Assembly: GCA_017544835.1 (NCBI GenBank) | Contig: JAFYDI010000108.1 | Location: 1 to 54,854 of the forward strand | DNA from: Lachnospiraceae bacterium | GTDB lineage: Bacteria; Bacillota; Clostridia; Lachnospirales; Lachnospiraceae | DNA length: 54,854 nucleotides | Reading direction: 5' to 3' | In this document: in pieces, positions 25,218 through 32,870 of the stretch | How the letters are laid out: each line of letters begins with the position of its first letter | Position numbering within the stretch: position 1 is the stretch's first letter | Program-made: the position numbers and the translations under genes | Notes under the pieces: generated by a model | Seen by the model: only the letters and a program-made list of their open reading frames with translations | Databases searched by the model: none | Told to the model about the DNA's origin: nothing

Positions 25218-26118
25218 AGTAGTAAACCCCCTTAGAAATGAAGAAGGATGTAATTCCTATAAATGCTGTAACTATTATAAAGTATGCCCAAGCCATCGCT
25301 GAGGACAGACCATAGTTAAGCTGTACGGTAAGTACCGTTTGAATCTTGTCCATAACGTCGTTGTCAGATCTCATGGAGTAGTCAACAACGGTATAAATCC
25401 AGTTTACTAAGAAGATTGAACTGATCATGGGGAAAGTAATCTTCCAAAGGCTCTCCCACTTAGTACATCCTTCGATGTCAGCGGCTTCATACATACTGCT
25501 TGAGATTGTCTGAAGGCCTGACAGGAAGATAATAATCTGAATACCTGAAGCAATTGCGATATCATAAATATTAGCAATAATTTCAAATACCCATTCATAT
25601 GCTCTTACACCAACGCCTGCAGTTCTCAAAACTTCCTGAAGTCCTGCCGTAATGTCAATATTCGAAACAGATGAATCAACGGTTGTGGCAATCTGCGCCA
25701 TAAGGGAGTTGTTCTCTTCAAGTCCTAAGATGACACCGGATGAAATAATTACCGGAAGGAAGAACACGGCTCTTACGAGTGCACGGCCTCTGAATTCCTG
25801 GTTAAGTATCAAAGCTACAAAGAAGCTGAATACTATAATACCGAAGGAATAAAGAACCATCTGTCCAAGGGTCTCTCCCAGCATTCTCATGTAATCGGGA
25901 TCGGTACGGAAAGCATCGTAATAATTCTTAAGTCCAATCCATTCCATTTCAACGGAACCGGCACCGAGTTTAACGTTGCTGAAGCTCATGTACAAAGACT
26001 GAAACATAGGCTTAAGCATAAAAAGCAGGAAACCGAGTATAAAAGGAAGTATGAACAGATAACCCGCAATCGCTTTTCTCTTCTGAAGACCCGCTAATTT
26101 GTTTTTTTGTTTCTTCAT
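25210..26118 (-). CDS. Carbohydrate ABC permease, MalF type
   Basis: 302 residues, six membrane helices, beginning with the basic N-terminus and AIAGYLFILPFILGFLLFML. The EAA loop is YEAADIEGCTKWESLWKITFP. An outside loop of about 50 residues (SSGVILGLEENNSLMAQIA onward) is larger than in MalF-type permeases of simple sugars and may contact the binding protein. It is joined by an 8-base overlap to the MalG-type gene and follows the DUF5696 gene by 36 bases. Confidence 0.88.
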   Translation of the reverse strand: MKKQKNKLAGLQKRKAIAGYLFILPFILGFLLFMLKPMFQSLYMSFSNVKLGAGSVEMEWIGLKNYYDAFRTDPDYMRMLGETLGQMVLYSFGIIVFSFFVALILNQEFRGRALVRAVFFLPVIISSGVILGLEENNSLMAQIATTVDSSVSNIDITAGLQEVLRTAGVGVRAYEWVFEIIANIYDIAIASGIQIIIFLSGLQTISSSMYEAADIEGCTKWESLWKITFPMISSIFLVNWIYTVVDYSMRSDNDVMDKIQTVLTVQLNYGLSSAMAWAYFIIVTAFIGITSFFISKGVYYYD

Positions 26119-26154
26119 AATAAAAACTTACCTCTCACAAAATTGGTATATCTA

Positions 26155-28761
26155 CTATCTAACTACCAGATAATCTCTGGCGGGAATCTTTACTCCGTTA
26201 TAATTAAATGTCTCATAACCGTAGTTAACGTACACTTTGGTGCCGTCTTCGTAAACGGTCATTCTCACATCATTGTTAATCATGACATGATCTTTGATTT
26301 CCTGACTGAATACGTGTCCGAGCTCTTTGTTGTAGCGTGAGTAGATTGATTTCATTTCTTCTTCCCACTCTTCAAAATCGGAACCGTAATACTTGGTGTA
26401 AAGAGTCTTCTGAAGTGTAAAAGATGACTCTTTCATAAATGTAAAGTAAAGGCCTGCACCATATTCTGCGGAAGTAAGAAGTTCTTCTTCCTGGTTACCG
26501 CATACATTGATGGGTGCTCCTGCGTAATCCTTGTATCCGTGAATTGCTATCTGATAGAAAGGAACGCATGCATCAAGGATGGTATATTCGCTACCCTTAA
26601 GGTCCATGGAAGTAATGAAGTCAGCATAAGGAAGCGCATATGCGTTACCGCTGTTAATCATAACTTTCTGACCGCTTTCCTTAATCTTCTTAAGTTCTTC
26701 AACCTGAAGATTCATAGCTTCTTCTCTTGAAGTATAATCTTTTCTCCAATAGTCAGAAGAAAGCTCATTACCTACATCGAGGAAGGAAACGTTTGCATTG
26801 TACTTGGCAGCTGTTTCAGCCAACTTACCCATAAGTGAAGGAATGATGTCTCCGTGCAATAAGAAGTAACTGTCGAGTCCTTCACGTGCTGTATAAGTAA
26901 TTGCACTGTATTCGTAAAGCTCTGCTCTCTTACGGCTTAAGAACTTAGCAGCGTCTCTGTATGAGAAGAATCCGTTAAAGATATTTGAATCTTTTTCGTA
27001 CTCAACCATACCGTCAAGGTAAAGGTTGATTCCCAATTCATTTGCCTTGGCTGTAAGTTCTTTTAAATCTGAGTAAGAACCAAGAGCAGTAATCTTCTTT
27101 ATCTTCTTTAAGTATTTCTGCTTAACACCACCGTTACACCATCCGGTGTACTTAACGGAAAGATTGTCGATACCATCCTCTTTGAGCTCGGAAAGAAGCT
27201 CGGCTGCCTCATCGTAAGTGGTAAGTGCAAGAGGTCTTGACACTGGAATACCGACTATCTGTTTAACCTTATCAACCGCACCGACTACTTCCACAGCTAC
27301 AGGAGTATTGGAATCTGTAACCTTGGTCATGTACTCGGGGTATTTGTTCAAAAGGTAACTTCTGTAATCCTTAGCCATATCAACATAGCTTCCGGAATTT
27401 ACAAAGCTGTATCTCTGAGAAAGTGTCTCATCGGGAAGGTTCTCAAGATATACGTAAACGTCTTTGTTGGAGTTGGCACCAAGGTCAAACTTTTCTCTGG
27501 GCTTAATGGTATATACTGCGTTAGCATAGTTGTAACTTGAAGCTCTTCCGCTTATATCTGCACGAACTGCCGCATATGAAGCACCGCCCTCGATAACACA
27601 GATAAAGGAATCTTTCTTATCCGAAATACCGAATACGTTCATATTTGCAATTGTGGTATGAACAACGTCTTTTCTCTCTATAGCCATATCCCATCCGTAA
27701 AGGTTGGAATAGTAAATAGCCTGAGAGGATTTACCGTTGTTAAAATTCATAACTGAACCGCCGCCTTCGGGAACAAGCATATAACCGTCTTCTTCGGTAT
27801 TGCCTGCTCCAAAATAAGGAAGCACGCATAAATTAGTTACAGGATACTGTGAAGGGCTATCTATTGAAGAAAGCGGAACTTCTACTACAAGATCGTCACC
27901 GTCAAGTCTGTAAATAACCGATACATTAAATACAGGGTTGCTGTTTGTGGCTTCGAGGGTACTCAATTCTTTGTCTTCAAGGTACTCTTCATATGTATAG
28001 CCGGCTTCTTCAAACACCTTCTGCAAGTGTGCTTTAGCACTGTCTTTCTGTCCTTCGCGAAGGACATATATTACTTCAGTTGCAAGAATAGGATAAGACT
28101 CAAGAAGCGTATCTTTGTTTTTCTTATCAGCTGCGCTTAACTTATTGATATCAAGCTTTTTGTATAACTGTTTAACATTTTCTCTGTCTGATACAGACAT
28201 GGTGCTGCAAAGTTCATCAAGTCTGGTTGCTTTAATAGCCGGAGGAATAACGAATTCCTTGGCAACCTTACCGATTGAATAATCAACCTGAACAAAATCA
28301 TCACCGGTTGTAATCTCATATATACCATTTGCGGCACTTAATGAATAACTGTCATATGTGGTATCAAGACCTGCGTCTGTTCCGTAAGTAAGCAATACAG
28401 TAGACTGAAGTTTGTTCTTCTCTTCTAAGATTGCAAGCGGATCGTCAGCTCCGCCTGCGGGAACTGAATGCCAAACCTTACCTGAACTCTTAACTGTAAG
28501 GTCAAAAGTTGTAAGCTTGGGATCCATCTCGAATTTCAAGCTCTTATTTTCCATAACGATAGGTGTATCGTCACCGGCATAAGCTCGTACCTCTATAGGT
28601 TCCTCTTCAACCTCTTTATTCTGATATTTCATAATAAAGATAACCAGACCTGCGAAAATGAGAAGCATAATCGTAGGGAATATCAAGGCTTTCAGTTCCT
28701 TGATGATGTTCATCTTTATCTCTTGTTTTCTTTCTTCACTGATAGGATTATATTTGCTCAT
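26155..28761 (-). CDS. Membrane-anchored DUF5696 protein of the uptake locus
   Basis: 868 residues. A single helix at about 29-46 (FPTIMLLIFAGLVIFIM) anchors a large outside region. The first part is beta-rich, as in the N-terminal domains of glycosidases (SLKFEMDPKLTTFDLTVKSS). From about 520 a TIM-barrel-like region follows with SVKYTGWCNGGVKQ, LGINLYLDGMVEYEKDS and SFLDVGNELSSDY. This is the pattern of DUF5696 proteins, which recur beside sugar ABC permeases in Clostridia and have no assigned activity. The GNEL and DGMVEY stretches could hold glycosidase acidic residues. It lies between the two permease pairs. Confidence 0.75.
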   Translation of the reverse strand: MSKYNPISEERKQEIKMNIIKELKALIFPTIMLLIFAGLVIFIMKYQNKEVEEEPIEVRAYAGDDTPIVMENKSLKFEMDPKLTTFDLTVKSSGKVWHSVPAGGADDPLAILEEKNKLQSTVLLTYGTDAGLDTTYDSYSLSAANGIYEITTGDDFVQVDYSIGKVAKEFVIPPAIKATRLDELCSTMSVSDRENVKQLYKKLDINKLSAADKKNKDTLLESYPILATEVIYVLREGQKDSAKAHLQKVFEEAGYTYEEYLEDKELSTLEATNSNPVFNVSVIYRLDGDDLVVEVPLSSIDSPSQYPVTNLCVLPYFGAGNTEEDGYMLVPEGGGSVMNFNNGKSSQAIYYSNLYGWDMAIERKDVVHTTIANMNVFGISDKKDSFICVIEGGASYAAVRADISGRASSYNYANAVYTIKPREKFDLGANSNKDVYVYLENLPDETLSQRYSFVNSGSYVDMAKDYRSYLLNKYPEYMTKVTDSNTPVAVEVVGAVDKVKQIVGIPVSRPLALTTYDEAAELLSELKEDGIDNLSVKYTGWCNGGVKQKYLKKIKKITALGSYSDLKELTAKANELGINLYLDGMVEYEKDSNIFNGFFSYRDAAKFLSRKRAELYEYSAITYTAREGLDSYFLLHGDIIPSLMGKLAETAAKYNANVSFLDVGNELSSDYWRKDYTSREEAMNLQVEELKKIKESGQKVMINSGNAYALPYADFITSMDLKGSEYTILDACVPFYQIAIHGYKDYAGAPINVCGNQEEELLTSAEYGAGLYFTFMKESSFTLQKTLYTKYYGSDFEEWEEEMKSIYSRYNKELGHVFSQEIKDHVMINNDVRMTVYEDGTKVYVNYGYETFNYNGVKIPARDYLVVR

Positions 28762-28784
28762 GACAACTCCAATTTCTTAAAAGT

Positions 28785-29441
28785 TTACATTCGATACAGC
28801 AATTCTTTGGCAATAGATACAAAGTATGCAACACCTTGAGATATCATGCTGAAGAACAACATCAAAAGGAATATCATAACAAGCATTGCAAATACTGTGG
28901 CAATCAGGAAAAGAATGTTCTTACCGAAAGAATATTCATGAACCTGGCTCATGCCCAAAATTCCTATGAAAGCCACCCAAATCAGTGCTATCATGCTTAC
29001 AACCGAGTAAAACTGCGCTTCATCGGTTGTGATGAAATTACTGAAAATCATCAAGGGAACGTTTATAAGAATGTAAGGGGTAAGTGCATAACACGTAGCC
29101 ATGTATACTTGCCCGAGGCGTCCTTTACCGTCAAACAGTGTTGTGAGCGCCCAGTTACCTACTACAAACAAGCCCAGGGGAATCAGAATACTTGCCACAT
29201 AGGTCAAAATATTAAGGTCTTCCCAGTATACCTGAATAAAGATGAAACTTGTATATTTTAATCTGAGTATACGAGTAAGAATAGTTAAAAATAATATTGT
29301 ATTGGCGCCTGCATATGTTCCGCGTCTCTCATGAGTCAAATCCCAGAATCCGTCAATCGGATGAGTGGTGCAGTACAATGCAAACTTAAGGCTCTTTATA
29401 TAGCGCTGCCATTTTTCCTTACTGAACAATGAAGCAAACAT
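28785..29441 (-). CDS. Yip1-family membrane protein
   Basis: 218 residues with five predicted membrane helices after a polar N-terminus containing CTTHPIDGFWDLTHERRG, typical of bacterial Yip1-domain proteins. Their role is unknown; they are repeatedly found with NHL and DUF5696 genes in sugar-uptake loci of Clostridia. GGAG lies eight bases before the ATG. Spacing to the neighbours is about 20 bases on each side, so it is part of the same operon and probably of the same membrane complex. Confidence 0.75.
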   Translation of the reverse strand: MFASLFSKEKWQRYIKSLKFALYCTTHPIDGFWDLTHERRGTYAGANTILFLTILTRILRLKYTSFIFIQVYWEDLNILTYVASILIPLGLFVVGNWALTTLFDGKGRLGQVYMATCYALTPYILINVPLMIFSNFITTDEAQFYSVVSMIALIWVAFIGILGMSQVHEYSFGKNILFLIATVFAMLVMIFLLMLFFSMISQGVAYFVSIAKELLYRM

Positions 29442-29461
29442 GCTGATTTCTCCGTTATCTT

Positions 29462-30982
29462 TTATACTTTAAAAATATCTGCGGTTGCAAATTCGTATTT
29501 AATGGACTTAACCTTGCCGATAATCATGGGAACAAGGAAAAGAACAAGAAGTACTATTACTATAACCACTATGTTCTCTTCTACCCAAATCTTACGATAC
29601 TGTCTGTAAGCCTTTGAATAGTTCTCGTCATCGTATTTAAGTTTGAAATACTCCATTGCGGTTTTGTATTCTTTCTGTCTTAAATAAGCACGACCGATTC
29701 CGATGTAAGCCAAATCATAGTTACCGTCATACTTGATAACTTCATTCCAGCTTTCAAGAGATTCATCATATCTGCCGGCGTCAAAGTCTTCCATAGCAGA
29801 GAATACAAGCTCGCCGAAATTTGTAAGTGTAAATACGGTAATGGCACAGTCAAGCTGGTCCAAAACGTAAATGTCATATCCTATATGATCAAGAGCGATG
29901 GGGTTTCTGAAGTAACCGTCCATGTTACCGTTACCGCCACAGCAGAATAAAAGTCGTCCCTGATTGTCATAAGAGAAAAGACGTCCTCTGTTCTTATCAA
30001 GACATACAAAAACTTCATTAGGGAAGGATGTAACATCTATAAACTGAGAAGGACCGGACATACCTCCGCCGGAACCCATGTAAAGGTCGCCGTATACGGG
30101 GAACTTACCGTCATAATATACACCGTTTCTTACTAAGATATCTGACCCCAAGAGGTTAAGAAGTCTGACGTTCTGAACTGTGGCGCCCTTCAAATCTTCT
30201 TCTCCTACGGAACCTGCAACGGCATAAATGAATCCGTCTTCATTAATGTAGCAGTTACTGTACTCGGTAGGAACGAAGGACTCCATCTTCATGAGCTGTT
30301 CCTGAGATGCGAACTTCTTCCAGATATAATCTACGAAGTTGTATGCTGCCGGAGGTGCTCCGTGGAAGTTTGTAAATGTTCCGTCACTTTCATACTTAAG
30401 TAAACCTTTGTTAATACCTGTAGCAACAGCGTATACACGTTCTGCAGTATCAACTACAAGCTTGGAAGGTGCAAAAGCAAGATCCTTATCGAGTGATGAA
30501 TCAGTAGGCTTTCCAAACTCCATCAAGTAATTGAAGTTGCTATCAAGCTTGAGGATTCTTGCATTACCTTTATCTGCGATAAAGATGTTTCCGTCTTCGG
30601 AAATTGCAATATCAGTAGGCTGATTGAATGTATTATCCGAACTCTTACCGCCAAAATGGTCGTAAATCTCTACCACTTCAAGGCTTTCTCTTGTATTTCT
30701 CTTAAGCTTTATGATTCTGTTATTACCGGAATCACAAAGATAAAGGAAGTCACCATAAGCGGTAAGACCCTGAGGGTTAGAAATCTTCTTGTCAAGATTT
30801 AAATCCTTCCATGTAAAGGTCTTACAAGGTTCATAGAAGTCAGGAGAATCCTGAACATCTCCCCAGTAGTCGTAGTTGTATGAATAACTGCGATCTACAG
30901 CATATGAACTTAAGCTAACAGAACCTGCAGCAATGACGCTGGCAAGCGCCAATGCACCGACTCTTAAAAACAGTTTTTTCAT
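29462..30982 (-). CDS. NHL beta-propeller and TPR membrane protein
   Basis: 506 residues from ATG 30982, which has GGAG upstream and begins a signal peptide (ALALASVIAAGSVSLSSYA). An NHL propeller occupies about 50-385, with repeats such as NPQGLTAYGDFLYLCDSGNN and QPTDIAISEDGNIFIADKGN. A short TPR segment follows (NYDLAYIGIGRAYLRQKEYK), then one membrane helix at about 470-490 and a 15-residue inside tail. The propeller therefore faces outward. NHL propellers bind proteins or glycans; here it may organise or sense with the transporter. No catalytic signature is visible. Confidence 0.75.
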   Translation of the reverse strand: MKKLFLRVGALALASVIAAGSVSLSSYAVDRSYSYNYDYWGDVQDSPDFYEPCKTFTWKDLNLDKKISNPQGLTAYGDFLYLCDSGNNRIIKLKRNTRESLEVVEIYDHFGGKSSDNTFNQPTDIAISEDGNIFIADKGNARILKLDSNFNYLMEFGKPTDSSLDKDLAFAPSKLVVDTAERVYAVATGINKGLLKYESDGTFTNFHGAPPAAYNFVDYIWKKFASQEQLMKMESFVPTEYSNCYINEDGFIYAVAGSVGEEDLKGATVQNVRLLNLLGSDILVRNGVYYDGKFPVYGDLYMGSGGGMSGPSQFIDVTSFPNEVFVCLDKNRGRLFSYDNQGRLLFCCGGNGNMDGYFRNPIALDHIGYDIYVLDQLDCAITVFTLTNFGELVFSAMEDFDAGRYDESLESWNEVIKYDGNYDLAYIGIGRAYLRQKEYKTAMEYFKLKYDDENYSKAYRQYRKIWVEENIVVIVIVLLVLFLVPMIIGKVKSIKYEFATADIFKV

Positions 30983-31015
30983 AAATGTCTCCATCCCGTC
31001 TTAGAAAATTTCCAA

Positions 31016-31915
31016 TTAATCTTTAAGTCCAGAGCTGGCCATTGTTTCAAGAATCTGGCTCTCTGAGAAGACGAATATAATAATCGGAACTATCATAACG
31101 ACTACAAGTACTGCAGCCTGCTGACCGGTACGTGCGATACCGCCGAGACCGATCTGGTTAAGAGCATAAACAAGTGTCTTCTTCTCTTCTGAGTAGATAT
31201 ATGTTGCTGCTCTGTCGTTCCAAAGTCTTTGTACCGAGAAGATGATAAGTGTCATCCAAGCGGGCTTAACGTTAGGCATAACGATGTTTGAGAATACTCT
31301 CCACTCACTTGCACCGTCAATCTTAGCTGCCTCAATAAGAGAGGTGGGAAGTCCTTCCATGAACTGCTTCATAAGGAAAAGACCGATGGGTGCTGCGAAT
31401 GCGGGAATGATAATTGCCCAGTATGTATCAATCCATCCAAGCCAGTTAAGAATTAAGTAGTTAGGAATCTGTGTTGCCCAACCTGTGAACATAAGGGCGG
31501 TTGTCGCAAGTTTGAAGAATCCCTTTCCACCGGGGAATTCATACTTAGCAAGTACGAAGGATGCCATTGACGCGATGATAAGGTGTCCTGCGGTACCTAC
31601 AAATGTAATGAATACCGTATTTAAGAGGTATCTGGAAAATGATACCCATGATTTACCCATTGTTATGAACAAGTCTGAAAAGTTGTCCATTGTGGGGTGC
31701 TGCGCAAATATTCTCGGAGGGAATCTGAACAATTCATCCAAGGGCTTAAGCGCATTGCTTACCGCGAAGATAATCGGGAAAGCCATAATGTAAGCCATGA
31801 GGATAAGGAAGATATAAAGAAGTACGTCACCGGCAATTGAGCGGTTAGGCTTTCTTCTCTTTATCATCGGCTTTTTATATTCTTTTTCAACTTCTATCTT
31901 TTTTCTTTTACTCAT
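31016..31915 (-). CDS. Carbohydrate ABC permease, MalG type (second pair)
   Basis: 299 residues, six membrane helices and EAA loop IEAAKIDGASEWRVFSNIVMP. The length is standard. It begins at ATG 31915, directly after the TGA of the MalF-type partner, with AGGAA in the end of that gene. It is only distantly similar to the MalG-type gene at about 24-25 kb, so the two pairs are unlikely to be a recent duplication. It belongs with the giant binding protein upstream. Confidence 0.9.
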   Translation of the reverse strand: MSKRKKIEVEKEYKKPMIKRRKPNRSIAGDVLLYIFLILMAYIMAFPIIFAVSNALKPLDELFRFPPRIFAQHPTMDNFSDLFITMGKSWVSFSRYLLNTVFITFVGTAGHLIIASMASFVLAKYEFPGGKGFFKLATTALMFTGWATQIPNYLILNWLGWIDTYWAIIIPAFAAPIGLFLMKQFMEGLPTSLIEAAKIDGASEWRVFSNIVMPNVKPAWMTLIIFSVQRLWNDRAATYIYSEEKKTLVYALNQIGLGGIARTGQQAAVLVVVMIVPIIIFVFSESQILETMASSGLKD

Positions 31916-31916
31916 G

Positions 31917-32855
31917 TCAGGTTCCTACTCTTCTTAACAGACTCTGAATTGCTTTATTACATAAGATCATCATTAAGAACAAAATGGTTGCTATTGCACA
32001 CGCATAACCCATTTCAAATCTTGAATAACCGTAGTCGAAAAGGTGAGTTACTATCGTACGTGCTGCGTAGTCGGTACTAGGGTATCCACAAAGCGCCATT
32101 GTTACGTCGCAGACACCGAAGGACTGTGTAATGGTCATAACGGCACCGAACAAAAGCATGGGCTTCATGTTGGGAAGTGTGATGTACCAAAGTTCCTGCC
32201 AACGGTTCTTGATACCGTCCATGTAACCTGCTTCGTACTGAGAACCGTCGATACCCTGAAGACCTGCTACGAAGGAAAGGAATCCTGTACCAAGACTCAT
32301 CCAGAGGATAACCACCATACAGATAGGTAACATGTACTGAGGGTTAATCAGCCAAAGGATGGGGGTGTCGATAACACCGATATTCTGTAAGAAAGCGTTT
32401 ACATATCCGTAAGCATCGCCTCTGAAGAAAATCGAGAAAATCGTGTAACATGTACCGGCGATTGACGGTGCGTAGAATATGATAACCGCAACGGAACGAA
32501 CCATTCTGGGAAGCTCGTTAATCAGCCATGCGAAAAGGAATGACATGATGTATCCGAGAGGTCCCGTTACTATCGCTATAAGAAGTGTATTCTTAAGACC
32601 GATAAGGAAAACGTCGTCCTGAAGTATCAGGTTAATGTAGTTTGTAAATCCGAGGAATCTCGGAGCTTCCAAAATGTTGTAGTAAGTAAAGCTGAAATAA
32701 ATCGAAGCTACAACAGGGAAGATGTAAAACATTGCAAACAGTATTGCGAAGGGCAAAAGGAAGAGGTAGCAGTTCTTGCTTCTCTTTGCCTTCTTCCAGG
32801 CAACCTGCATATTGTGTTTTCGTAATGTAATATATTTACTGAAAAACTCTTTCAT
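31917..32855 (-). CDS. Carbohydrate ABC permease, MalF type (second pair)
   Basis: 312 residues, six membrane helices, with the EAA loop YEAGYMDGIKNRWQELWYITLP. A long polar N-terminus precedes the first helix (YLFLLPFAILFAMFYIFPVV). It starts 15 bases after the giant binding protein and has GGAG at normal spacing. The pair and the binding protein form a complete import unit apart from the ATPase. Confidence 0.9.
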   Translation of the reverse strand: MKEFFSKYITLRKHNMQVAWKKAKRSKNCYLFLLPFAILFAMFYIFPVVASIYFSFTYYNILEAPRFLGFTNYINLILQDDVFLIGLKNTLLIAIVTGPLGYIMSFLFAWLINELPRMVRSVAVIIFYAPSIAGTCYTIFSIFFRGDAYGYVNAFLQNIGVIDTPILWLINPQYMLPICMVVILWMSLGTGFLSFVAGLQGIDGSQYEAGYMDGIKNRWQELWYITLPNMKPMLLFGAVMTITQSFGVCDVTMALCGYPSTDYAARTIVTHLFDYGYSRFEMGYACAIATILFLMMILCNKAIQSLLRRVGT

Positions 32856-32870
32856 CTGCTCTCTCCTGCC

